A stretch of DNA of 64,000 bases, taken from assembly GCF_902726655.1 (NCBI RefSeq), contig NZ_CACVAN010000001.1, forward strand, positions 2,170,001 through 2,234,000, written 5' to 3'. The position numbers and the translations under genes were made by a program. Origin of the DNA: Virgibacillus ihumii. GTDB lineage: Bacteria > Bacillota > Bacilli > Bacillales > Amphibacillaceae. Positions 33,563 through 41,779 of the stretch are shown in pieces. The notes under the pieces are model-generated. The model was not told the DNA's origin and searched no databases. It was given only the letters and a program-made list of their open reading frames with translations. How positions within the stretch are numbered: the stretch's first letter is position 1; each line of letters opens with the position of its first letter.

Positions 33563-35272
33563 ATGAAAAAGAAAGCAAGGTCACTATTTATTCTGGCCGT
33601 CACACTCTTGTTAATCACTTTCCTTTACGCATGCAGCGGGAATGATTCAGAGGGCAGCACAAACAACAATCAGGAAAATGATCAATCCAAGCCCGCTAAT
33701 AACAGCCAGCCTGCCCTGGCTGAGGATCAAGTCTTAAATCTGACGTCTTCGGCTGATTTTACTTCACTTGACCCGCATCACGCTTCAGATGCGCCATCAT
33801 TTGATGCTCTGTATCAAATTCGATCGGGATTGGTCACGCTGGATAAAAACGGGGAAGTTGTTCCTGATATGGCTGCCTCATTACCAAAGGTCAGTAAGGA
33901 TGGGACCGTTTATACATTTACGTTAAGGGATGATATCGTCTGGTCAAATGGGGATCCTGTAACAGCACAGGACTTCGTGTATTCGTGGCAAAGAGAAGTT
34001 GATCCGGAAACAGCAGGTGAATACGCGTTCATCTATATATCAGCCAATATCAAAAATGCAGCTGAAATTCGGGATAAAAACAGTAGCATGTACGGCGATA
34101 GAGAAAAAGTTGGCATTCAGGCTGTCAGTGATCGTAAATTGAAAATTACACTTGAAAAACCAACTCCTTACTTCCTAGACTTATTAACATTTCCGCCTTT
34201 TTATCCGTTAAATCAGGAATTTGTGGAAAAACAAGGCGATAAATTCGCCATGGAACCGGAAAACATGCTTTTCAACGGACCTTTTAAGTTACAAAAATGG
34301 AATCATGGCGTTGGCTGGACATTTGTCAAAAATGAAAAATATTGGAATGCTGATCAAGTCACACTGGAAAAAGTGAACTATAAAGTTTTAAAACAGCAAA
34401 ACACCGCAGTAAATGTATATAAATCCGGCAGTCTCGATTTTTTAAAACTAAGCTCTGACTATATTCAGCTCTTCGAAGACAGCGGTGAACTCCATACAGG
34501 TGAACTAACAGCGGAGATTAACTTTATTCGATTAAACCAACAGCATGAGGCACTCGCAAATGAAAATATTCGTGATGCCATTTATAATTCCATTAACCGG
34601 GAAGGGCTCGTGGACGTCTTGGTGAAAACGGGTGCAGAGCCTGCCAGATATGTGGTACCGAAAAACTTTGCTACAGGACCGGATGGGAAAGATTTTCGTG
34701 CAAAGAACCCATCAATTAATAAAATGTCATTGGAAGAAGCGCAACAATCCTGGAAAAAAGGACTTCAGGAAATCGGCAAAGAAAAAGTGGAAATCGGATT
34801 GATGATTGGTGATACAGATACAAACGCAACAATAGCCGAATTTTACGCCAATCAAATGGAAGAAAACTTACCAGGACTGACGGTAACCATCAACAGGCAG
34901 CCTTACCAATCACATTTGGAGCTTGAAGGAAACAGAAAATATGATATGTCAAAATGGGGATGGCTGCCGGATTATCGCGATCCTATGACATTTCTTGATT
35001 TATGGGTTACAGGCGCTCCCTTCAACCGGACAGGATACTCCAATCCGGAGTTTGATGCACTGATTAAGAAAGCCAAAAACCTCGGTAATAAACCAAAAAA
35101 ACGCTGGGAATTGCTGCAAAAAGCAGAAAAAATCCTATTGGAGGATGCAGCAATTGTACCAACCCATCAAGCTGCATCGGCCTATGTCAAGAAGCCTTAT
35201 GTTAAAGATATAATTGTCCGGAATTATGGTCCGACAGTTGACTGGACATATGCCCGTGTCCTGAAGCATTAA
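33563..35272 (+). CDS. Oligopeptide ABC transporter substrate-binding lipoprotein (OppA/DppE family)
   Basis: The 569-residue protein has a lipoprotein signal (LFILAVTLLLITFLYAC, cysteine about residue 21) and the SBP_bac_5 fold: LDPHHASDAPSFDALYQIRSGLVTLD, then FTLRDDIVWSNGDPVTAQDFVYSW, and FNGPFKLQKWNHG. It captures short peptides outside the membrane. The start is the ATG at 33563 with GGGAGG six bases upstream. No permease or ATPase gene is nearby, so it must use an Opp/Dpp system encoded elsewhere. Sharing an operon with an Xaa-Pro peptidase suggests X-Pro or X-hydroxyproline peptides, by inference. Confidence 0.9.
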   Translation: MKKKARSLFILAVTLLLITFLYACSGNDSEGSTNNNQENDQSKPANNSQPALAEDQVLNLTSSADFTSLDPHHASDAPSFDALYQIRSGLVTLDKNGEVVPDMAASLPKVSKDGTVYTFTLRDDIVWSNGDPVTAQDFVYSWQREVDPETAGEYAFIYISANIKNAAEIRDKNSSMYGDREKVGIQAVSDRKLKITLEKPTPYFLDLLTFPPFYPLNQEFVEKQGDKFAMEPENMLFNGPFKLQKWNHGVGWTFVKNEKYWNADQVTLEKVNYKVLKQQNTAVNVYKSGSLDFLKLSSDYIQLFEDSGELHTGELTAEINFIRLNQQHEALANENIRDAIYNSINREGLVDVLVKTGAEPARYVVPKNFATGPDGKDFRAKNPSINKMSLEEAQQSWKKGLQEIGKEKVEIGLMIGDTDTNATIAEFYANQMEENLPGLTVTINRQPYQSHLELEGNRKYDMSKWGWLPDYRDPMTFLDLWVTGAPFNRTGYSNPEFDALIKKAKNLGNKPKKRWELLQKAEKILLEDAAIVPTHQAASAYVKKPYVKDIIVRNYGPTVDWTYARVLKH

Positions 35273-35318
35273 AGCATTTTCAGACCAATTTCTCTTCATG
35301 GTTAGGGAGGAACAATAA

Positions 35319-36380
35319 ATGGAAAAGATTAATAAACTAAGAGATCAATTTGATGATTTGGGGATCGACGGTATTCTGATTACCAACGATCAAAACCGCC
35401 GATACATGACCGGTTTTACTGGAACAGCCGGCATTGTACTTATCTCAAAATCAGAAGCTAAACTGATCACCGACTTTCGTTATGTAGATCAGGCAAAGAC
35501 ACAAGCTAAGGATTTTGAAATTGTTTTACATGAAAAAAGAACAATTGATGAAATTGATAAACAGGTCGCTTCCTCGAATATTACAAGACTCGGCTTTGAG
35601 GAAAATCATGTAACCTATGGCATGTTCAAAAAGTTTAATGAACATATTCATGCGAAGTTAGTTCCAACAACAGAGGTAATTGAAGAATTTCGGATGGTAA
35701 AAAGCGAAGATGAGATCAACGCCATCCAAAAAGCCGCTGACATTGCAGATGAAACTTTTTCCCGGATTATAGACTATATTCGTCCCGGAGTCACAGAGAT
35801 GGATGTTAATCATGAGTTGGAATCCATCATGCGAAAACTCGGAGCCGCGTCCTCTGCTTTTGACATTATCGTTGCTTCCGGAATCCGCTCTTCTTTACCG
35901 CATGGTGTAGCCAGTGACAAAGAAATTGAAAAGGGAGACATGGTCACACTTGATTTCGGGTCTTATTATCAGGGCTATCGCTCAGACATCACCAGGACGG
36001 TAGCTGTTGGCAAACCGGATAGTGAGCTGGAAAAGATTTATTCTGTTGTCCGGGAGGCTTTATCACGTGGAGCGGAAGGGTTGAAACCGAATATAACTGC
36101 GCCTGAAGTTGATGCGTTGCCCCGTGATTACATTACTGCACAAGGATATGGTGACTATTTCGGACATGGCACTGGCCACGGCATTGGGCTGGACATTCAT
36201 GAAGAACCTTTCTTCTCCAAAAGTTCTGATAAGGTGACCAGGCCTGGCATGGTCGTCACAATCGAACCCGGTATCTATATCCCTGATCTTGGCGGAGTGA
36301 GAATCGAAAACGACTATGTCGTGACATCTGAAGGCAATGAGGCACTCTCCAAATCAACAACGGAGTTAATCGTACTGTAA
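35319..36380 (+). CDS. Xaa-Pro dipeptidase/aminopeptidase, M24B family
   Basis: The 353-residue metallopeptidase has the five expected metal ligands: Asp212 and Asp223 in LDFGSYYQGYRSD, His287 in HGTGHGIG, Glu316 in TIEPGIY and Glu330 in GVRIEND. The N-terminal creatinase-like domain (about 1-125) is present. It cleaves before proline or hydroxyproline, releasing the imino acid from imported peptides. It follows the binding-protein gene by 46 bp under the same sigma-54 promoter. AGGGAGG precedes the ATG. PepQ and YqhT paralogues usually sit elsewhere, so this copy is probably pathway-specific. Confidence 0.92.
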   Translation: MEKINKLRDQFDDLGIDGILITNDQNRRYMTGFTGTAGIVLISKSEAKLITDFRYVDQAKTQAKDFEIVLHEKRTIDEIDKQVASSNITRLGFEENHVTYGMFKKFNEHIHAKLVPTTEVIEEFRMVKSEDEINAIQKAADIADETFSRIIDYIRPGVTEMDVNHELESIMRKLGAASSAFDIIVASGIRSSLPHGVASDKEIEKGDMVTLDFGSYYQGYRSDITRTVAVGKPDSELEKIYSVVREALSRGAEGLKPNITAPEVDALPRDYITAQGYGDYFGHGTGHGIGLDIHEEPFFSKSSDKVTRPGMVVTIEPGIYIPDLGGVRIENDYVVTSEGNEALSKSTTELIVL

Positions 36381-36407
36381 CTCTCGGCTTGCGCGATGGG
36401 CGCGGGT

Positions 36408-36540
36408 TTGCACGTTTTAGAGGTGAGTTCGCACGTTTGGGCGAGGAGTTCGCACGTTTGGGTGGAGTTTCGCACGTTTCAGCGAGACTTCGCACGTTTG
36501 AGCAAGGAGTTCGCATGTTTCAGCGGCACTTTGCACGATC
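36408..36540. repeat. Tandem 20-21 bp repeat array, family A (core TTCGCACGTTT), locus 2
   Basis: About seven units with TTCGCACGTTT or TTTGCACGTTT cores and spacers such as GGGCGAGGAG and CAGCGAGAC. The array lies just after the peptidase stop and before a bidirectional terminator shared with nhaC. Confidence 0.88.
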
Positions 36541-36559
36541 GCATACCGAAACATATACA

Positions 36560-36597
36560 AAAGCCGCCTCCACTTATTGTAGAGGCGGCTTCTTTTT
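36560..36597. terminator. Bidirectional terminator between the peptidase gene and nhaC
   Basis: AAGCCGCCTC and GAGGCGGCTT form a 10-bp stem followed by TCTTTTT on the plus strand. On the minus strand it follows the nhaC stop directly. Confidence 0.88.
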
Positions 36598-38008
36598 ATG
36601 CAGATTTATGATCTGATTTCCCTTTCTTTTTATCTGAATTAAAAAAGAACCAGCCCATATATCCATAAAAAATCGTAATAGCAATTCCGACAAAACCGAA
36701 CCACAGGAATGGCAGGTAAGCAAGCGTCGAAACACCAAGCACTGTCGACATATAAATCCCGCCATCTGACCAAGGTACCATTGGAGTTGTAACGGTTCCG
36801 CCGCCTTCTGTATTCCGTGACAATACACGGCGGTCTATATTCCTGTCGTCATACAGGTCTTCAGTCATTTTTGTTCCTGTAATATTGGATACATAGGCAG
36901 CACTTCCAAATAGGTTACCTAGGAATCCAGAAAACATTGTTGCAAGTGTTAGTCTACCAGTACTTTCTTTAACCCATCCTTCAAATAAATTACTGAATGC
37001 ACGCAGTATCCCCACCTGATCAAGCAGTCCACCTAAACCAAGTGCCATTAAAATAAGTGCAATAACGCCAAGCATGGACACAATGCCGCCGGAGTTCAGC
37101 AGCGAATCAATAAATTCAACACCGGAAGAAATATCAACAACACCATTATAAGCAGTTTTAATTGCTGCAACGGCAGTCATCCCCTGGAATAATGCTGCCC
37201 ATACAGCACCAAGAAGTGCCCCCAGCGAAATGACCGGAATGGCTGGTTTTCCCATTGCGAGTAATGCGATAACAACAGCAGCCGGAATCAAAATATACCA
37301 ATGAATATTAAACGTTTCACTTAACGCCGCCTCTACAGCCTGAGCTTGTGATAAATCTCCATCATGATTAACGTAAAAGAACCCGACAAGTGTAAAAAGA
37401 ATGCCAGTGATTAGTAATGTCGGAATACTGACGGGAATCATTCCTTTTACATGTTCAATTACATTTACTTTTGAAAGTGATGCGGTTAAATTGGTGGTGT
37501 CTGACAATGGAGACAATTTATCGCCAACATATGCACCGGATATAACGGAACCCGCCACTAAAGGTAATGGAATGCCAAAACTGGCCCCTATTCCCATCAT
37601 GGCAATCCCGGCCGTACCCGCAGTCCCAAACGATGTACCGGTAGCAAGGGATGTAATCGCACAAATAATCATTGCGGCCACCAGAAAGATAGTCGGATTT
37701 AAAATTTGTAATCCGTAATATATCAATGAAGGGACAATTCCCCCGGCGATCCAGGTTCCAATTAGTGCACCAACGGTAAATAGGATAAGTGTTGCTTCAA
37801 GCCCATTATAGATCCCTTTCATAATCGAATCTTGTAAATCCTGGTAGGAATGCTTCAATTTCAACCCCAGTCCGATGATAATAAACCATGTTGCAAACAA
37901 ACCCAATTGAATTGGTATAGAAAAGACAGCGACAGACAAGGACATAATTAGTAGAAATACAATCAATACAAGAAACACTTCATACATTTTTGGTTTTTGC
38001 GGATTCAA
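36596..38008 (-). CDS. nhaC: NhaC-family Na+/H+ antiporter
   Basis: The 470-residue protein has about eleven hydrophobic segments and the NhaC signature GTSFGTAGTAGIAMMGIGASFGIPLPLVAGSVISGAYVGDKLSPLSDTTNLTASL, with its conserved acidic residues in the ion path. It exchanges Na+ for H+; some members exchange small organic anions instead. It has its own sigma-54-type promoter (P3) and a cre-like site. That links it to the hydroxyproline locus rather than to general salt response. It may restore Na+ gradients used for substrate uptake, or move a pathway acid. Confidence 0.9.
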   Translation of the reverse strand: MNPQKPKMYEVFLVLIVFLLIMSLSVAVFSIPIQLGLFATWFIIIGLGLKLKHSYQDLQDSIMKGIYNGLEATLILFTVGALIGTWIAGGIVPSLIYYGLQILNPTIFLVAAMIICAITSLATGTSFGTAGTAGIAMMGIGASFGIPLPLVAGSVISGAYVGDKLSPLSDTTNLTASLSKVNVIEHVKGMIPVSIPTLLITGILFTLVGFFYVNHDGDLSQAQAVEAALSETFNIHWYILIPAAVVIALLAMGKPAIPVISLGALLGAVWAALFQGMTAVAAIKTAYNGVVDISSGVEFIDSLLNSGGIVSMLGVIALILMALGLGGLLDQVGILRAFSNLFEGWVKESTGRLTLATMFSGFLGNLFGSAAYVSNITGTKMTEDLYDDRNIDRRVLSRNTEGGGTVTTPMVPWSDGGIYMSTVLGVSTLAYLPFLWFGFVGIAITIFYGYMGWFFFNSDKKKGKSDHKSA

Positions 38009-38053
38009 ATTAGTTCCTCCTTTTTTTAATACCCATAACTTTCAGATTCCACT

Positions 38054-38068
38054 TGATAACGTTTTCAA
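38054..38068 (-). promoter_or_regulatory. cre site upstream of nhaC
   Basis: Read on the minus strand, TTGAAAACGTTATCA matches WTGNAANCGNWNNCA at all fixed positions. It lies 46 bp before the nhaC start and about 118 bp downstream of P3, where CcpA could act as a roadblock. Confidence 0.65.
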
Positions 38069-38185
38069 AAAAAGCCCGAACACCCCCTCTATGATTTTAA
38101 ATAAACCTAAATACAACTCATAAGTCATAAAGTTGTGATTTTAAATCTCACTCAAATTTTCAACAAATTTTCTATTATACCTGCT

Positions 38186-38201
38186 TGCAAAAATCATGCC
38201 A
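38186..38201 (-). promoter_or_regulatory. Sigma-54 promoter P3, nhaC
   Basis: The minus strand reads TGGCATGATTTTTGCA, matching TGGCAY-N5-TTGCA. It points toward nhaC, 178 bp upstream of its start. Confidence 0.78.
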
Positions 38202-38276
38202 CTATAACTGAGATGAAATACAGCGATTATTTTAGCAATCCATGCATCTGCTCATCCTTTCAACTGTAAAAAATAA

Positions 38277-38301
38277 TTGACACTTTAAAATATTTTTTAC
38301 A
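38277..38301 (+). promoter_or_regulatory. Candidate activator-binding element shared by P3 and P4
   Basis: The element starts TTGACACTTT and ends TTTTTTACA; 20 of 25 bases match 33321-33345. It is 76 bp before the -24 G of P4 and 77-101 bp upstream of the -24 of P3, so one site could serve both divergent promoters. Confidence 0.62.
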
Positions 38302-38351
38302 CATATTTTATTGATCTCATCATTTGCGTGGGCATTTCTGTACTATTTTGT

Positions 38352-38367
38352 TGGCATGCAATTTGCA
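38352..38367 (+). promoter_or_regulatory. Sigma-54 promoter P4, flavin oxidoreductase and epimerase operon
   Basis: TGGCATGCAATTTGCA matches TGGCAY-N5-TTGCA. The predicted start near 38379 leaves a leader of about 27 nt that includes GGAGG. Confidence 0.83.
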
Positions 38368-38405
38368 TGTATTGATTATGAAACCGTTATAAAGGAGGTA
38401 CGCCT

Positions 38406-39587
38406 TTGAAGAACGCAATACATCAAGACATTGTAATCATAGGCGGGGGAATTATGGGAGGGGCGATTGCCCACTATTGTGCAAAAGCAGGCCTCGACGC
38501 AGCTGTTCTGGAAAAAAAAGAACTGGCAAGCGGAACCTCTTCCCGATGTGATGGAAACATCCTGGCAATTGATAAAGATCCCGGTTTCGACAGTCAAATG
38601 TCGCTTAAAAGCCAGCAATTGGTTCATGAATTACATCAGGAACTGGACATTGACTTTGAGTACCGAAATCCCGGAAGTATTCTCGTTTGTGAAAACGATA
38701 ATGAAATGGATGCTGCCAGTAAGTGGGTGCAGCAGCAACAGGATGCAGGTCTGGATTTTAGTATGCTGGACCGGGAAGATTTATGGAACGAATCAAAATA
38801 CTTCGCTGATGACTTGTATGGGGGCCTGGAATGCAAAACAGACTCCACCGTTAATCCGTATATGCTGACATATGCCTTGTTCCATAGTGCAGAACAAAAT
38901 GGGACCAGCATTTATACACATACCGAAGTAAAAAACGTCTCCAAAGACAGCGATGGACAATTTGTGATTGAAACGAATCAAAACACTTTTACAGCCAAAA
39001 AGGTGGTTAATGCCTGCGGTGTCTGGGCGCCAGCAATTGGTGAAATGCTCGGGGTAAATATCCCTATCAAACCGAGAAAAGGCCAATTAATTGTAGCCTC
39101 CAGAGAACGGCCTGTGGGACTTCGGAAAGTCATGGAATTCGGCTATCTGATTTCAAAGTTCGGCGGAGAACGAATGGTCGATGCCATGACAGAAAAATAT
39201 GGTGTTGCCTTAGTATTTGAACCGACCGAAAGCCAAAATTTTCTCATTGGTAGCAGCCGGGAATTTAACGGATTTGATCTTAATGTAAATCAGGATGTGA
39301 CACGTTACATTGCCAAAAGAGCTGTGCGATTCTATCCGAAAATGGCCGATATGACGGTAATTAGAACATATGCCGGACTTAGGCCATGGACGGCGGATCA
39401 TCTGCCGATTGTTTCACATGTTGATGAAGTACCAGGTTTTTATATAGCAGCTGGTCATGAAGGAGACGGCATCAGTCTGGCAGCCATTACCGGAAAAATA
39501 ATCGAGGAAATGATATCCGAAAAAGAACTGTCGATTCCAATTGAAGCATTACGCCACAGCCGGTTTACAGAAAGGGTGTTGAGTTAA
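38406..39587 (+). CDS. FAD-dependent D-hydroxyproline dehydrogenase catalytic subunit (DAO/HcnC-like)
   Basis: The 393-residue flavoprotein has the N-terminal FAD motif IVIIGGGIMGGAIAHYCAKAG and the DAO-family C-terminal segment GLRPWTADHLPIVSHVDEVPGFYIAAGHEGDGISLAAITGKIIEEM. It oxidises the amine C-N bond of a cyclic amino acid. In the hydroxyproline pathway this converts cis-4-hydroxy-D-proline to 1-pyrroline-4-hydroxy-2-carboxylate. It probably assembles with the Fe-S and FAD/NAD subunits encoded at 29663-31477. The start is TTG at 38406 with GGAGG six bases upstream, and its stop overlaps the next start by one base. Confidence 0.88.
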   Translation: MKNAIHQDIVIIGGGIMGGAIAHYCAKAGLDAAVLEKKELASGTSSRCDGNILAIDKDPGFDSQMSLKSQQLVHELHQELDIDFEYRNPGSILVCENDNEMDAASKWVQQQQDAGLDFSMLDREDLWNESKYFADDLYGGLECKTDSTVNPYMLTYALFHSAEQNGTSIYTHTEVKNVSKDSDGQFVIETNQNTFTAKKVVNACGVWAPAIGEMLGVNIPIKPRKGQLIVASRERPVGLRKVMEFGYLISKFGGERMVDAMTEKYGVALVFEPTESQNFLIGSSREFNGFDLNVNQDVTRYIAKRAVRFYPKMADMTVIRTYAGLRPWTADHLPIVSHVDEVPGFYIAAGHEGDGISLAAITGKIIEEMISEKELSIPIEALRHSRFTERVLS

Positions 39588-40609
39588 TGAAACTTAACCG
39601 GTTATTTACCACAATCGATACACACACAGGCGGGAATCCGACCAGAACTGTTCTGAGCGGGCTGCCGGAATTAGAAGGAAATACGATGTCGGAAAAAATG
39701 CTGTACATGCAAAAGCACTATGACTGGATTCGAAAATTTTTAATGAACGAACCAAGAGGTCATGATGTCATGTCAGGGGCATTGATGGTTAATCCGTGTC
39801 ACCCTGAAGCGGATATCGGTGTAATTTACATTGAGACTGGGGGATATCTGCCCATGTGCGGTCACGATACGATTGGATTCTGTACGGCGCTTGTCGAAGC
39901 CGGTCTGATTGAGATAACCGAACCGTACACCAACATCAATCTGGATACACCGGCTGGACTCGTTCGCGTAAAAGTTAAAGTGGAAAACAGAAAAGCTGTG
40001 GAGGTTACCTTTGCAAATGTCCCGTCTTTCTTACTGAAAACTGTTGAAATAGATGTGAAAAGTGTCGGTCCCATTACGTGTGAAATTGCATACGGCGGCA
40101 ATTTTTACGGGATTATCGATGCACGAAAACTGGGATTGGAACTCATTACCGATAACGCATCCACGATTATCGATAAGGCGATTACGATACGAAATGCCAT
40201 TAATAAACAGGTGGAAATTTCGCATCCTGAACAGCCTTTTATAAACGGGCTAACTCATATTGAATTCTACACCGATCCAGTCCATGCGGATGCTGACTTG
40301 AAAAACACAGTTGTCGTGCCGCCCGGCGGGATTGACCGCTCCCCTTGTGGAACCGGAACTTCGGCCAAACTTGCAACGATGTACCATCATGATGATATTA
40401 AACAGGATGAACTATTTGTCTATGAAAGTATTGTCGGCACCCTTTTTAAAGCGAAAATACTGGAAACGACAACGATAAAGGATTATGAAGCGGTTATTCC
40501 TGAAGTTACCGGCTCCGCATGGGTCATGGGGATGCATCGGTTTTTTTACAATGAAAAGGACCCGTTGGCGGAAGGATATTTACTCATTCCACCCATGGCA
40601 GGTCACTAG
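39587..40609 (+). CDS. 4-hydroxyproline 2-epimerase / proline racemase, paralogue 2
   Basis: The 340-residue enzyme keeps both catalytic cysteines, Cys91 in PMCGHDT and Cys254 in [11 protein letters not shown], plus MNEPRGHDVM. It overlaps the stop of the flavin dehydrogenase gene by one base. That coupling and the downstream deaminase and dehydrogenase genes favour 4-hydroxyproline 2-epimerase (trans-4-hydroxy-L-proline to cis-4-hydroxy-D-proline) over proline racemase. It is only moderately similar to the protein at 28294, so the two paralogues may differ in substrate. Confidence 0.9.
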   Translation: MKLNRLFTTIDTHTGGNPTRTVLSGLPELEGNTMSEKMLYMQKHYDWIRKFLMNEPRGHDVMSGALMVNPCHPEADIGVIYIETGGYLPMCGHDTIGFCTALVEAGLIEITEPYTNINLDTPAGLVRVKVKVENRKAVEVTFANVPSFLLKTVEIDVKSVGPITCEIAYGGNFYGIIDARKLGLELITDNASTIIDKAITIRNAINKQVEISHPEQPFINGLTHIEFYTDPVHADADLKNTVVVPPGGIDRSPCGTGTSAKLATMYHHDDIKQDELFVYESIVGTLFKAKILETTTIKDYEAVIPEVTGSAWVMGMHRFFYNEKDPLAEGYLLIPPMAGH

Positions 40610-40624
40610 AAAGGAGGTATACAA

Positions 40625-41545
40625 ATGGAAGTTGAAAAAATGTTTTCCAGTATTGATACACACGTTGCGGGAGAAGCTTTCCGGATAATTATTTACTCCC
40701 CTATTACCTTGGATGCCGGCGTTATGAAATTAAATCGAGACGCCATCGAGCAAAAGTTTAAGCGTGAAAAAGAATTACTGTTAAATGAGCCACGAGGATA
40801 TCAGGGGATGACCGGATGTATCGTGTTGCCTTCTGAGATTGCTGATTATGCGTGTCTTTTTGTTCATCATGATAACGGTACCCAGTTCACATACAGTGGT
40901 CTAGCTGCTACCGTGACAGCGTTGCTGGAGACCGGCAACATTGACAAAAAAGAAAATAACGTGTATCACATTGAAACCGTTCACGGCACCTATTCAATTG
41001 ATGCCACGTTTGAACAGCAGGAAGTCACGATGACCCGTTTCGAAAACGATGAAAATCAGATTCTGGAAATCAACGAAACATGTAAAGCTGTTCAAATTGA
41101 TCAGTCACGAAACTATCTGATTTATAATTTGCCGCCATCCATACCCGGTATTGCCATAGAAAACCTGTCCCCCATTATAAAATGGGGAAACAAAACTGTT
41201 TCGGCAATGCGGGAGAAACAAGCATTTGACGGCATTATCCTGACCGAACCGATTTCCATACAAAATCATGCTGAAGTTCGTTCGGTCACATTTAAGAAGG
41301 ATGGAACCATTCTTAGGTCTCCAGGGGCAGATAGTACGTTTGCGATATTCCAGTTATTGTTACATGAGTACCCTGATATAACAACGCTTACGAACCGAAG
41401 TATTTTCGAAAGTACGCTGACCGCATCATTGGCTGAAGGAACCAAGCATCGTTTTTCAATGGAAACACAAGCATTTGTTACGGGAATTCATCAATTTATT
41501 TATGATCAAACAGATCCGCTTGAGAATGGATTTTTATTGAAGTAA
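40625..41545 (+). CDS. Divergent proline-racemase-family protein lacking both catalytic cysteines, paralogue 3
   Basis: The 306-residue protein keeps the family frame (IDTHVAGEAFRIII, NEPRGYQGMTG, and a C-terminal FVTGIHQFIYDQTDPLENGFLLK). The active site has changed. Cys91 and the CGH motif are replaced by Ser91 in TYSGLA, and the second site SPCGTGTSA becomes SPGADSTFA with Gly234, also losing the preceding aspartate. Two-base racemisation is therefore not expected. It may be a dehydratase-like enzyme, a binding protein or a regulator of its paralogue. It is intact, has AAAGGAGG before its ATG and lies 15 bp after paralogue 2. Confidence 0.85.
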   Translation: MEVEKMFSSIDTHVAGEAFRIIIYSPITLDAGVMKLNRDAIEQKFKREKELLLNEPRGYQGMTGCIVLPSEIADYACLFVHHDNGTQFTYSGLAATVTALLETGNIDKKENNVYHIETVHGTYSIDATFEQQEVTMTRFENDENQILEINETCKAVQIDQSRNYLIYNLPPSIPGIAIENLSPIIKWGNKTVSAMREKQAFDGIILTEPISIQNHAEVRSVTFKKDGTILRSPGADSTFAIFQLLLHEYPDITTLTNRSIFESTLTASLAEGTKHRFSMETQAFVTGIHQFIYDQTDPLENGFLLK

Positions 41546-41560
41546 GGAATACCGAATATT

Positions 41561-41656
41561 GCGCGAGAATCACCTGGTATCGCGCAACAATTATCCAAAT
41601 TCGCGCGGTGATCCCTAATTTCGCGCAACAACCACCTGGTATCGCGCAAGGCGCAA
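41561..41656. repeat. Tandem 20-21 bp repeat, family D (core TCGCGCAA)
   Basis: Four to five units of 20-21 bp begin GCGCGA or GCGCAA and carry spacers such as CACCTGGTAT and TTATCCAAAT. The array sits inside the hydroxyproline gene series, between paralogue 3 and the DapA-like gene. It is the only array of the window found between co-directional genes of one pathway. Confidence 0.8.
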
Positions 41657-41779
41657 CGAATATCAAGCGGTAAGCACGCTAAATATGAGATAAGTGAACA
41701 TGCCGATTAACTTATGCAGTGAAATGTTCATACAAGTCTCATTTGCATACAAAACTTTTTAATTTAGGAGGAATTACAA

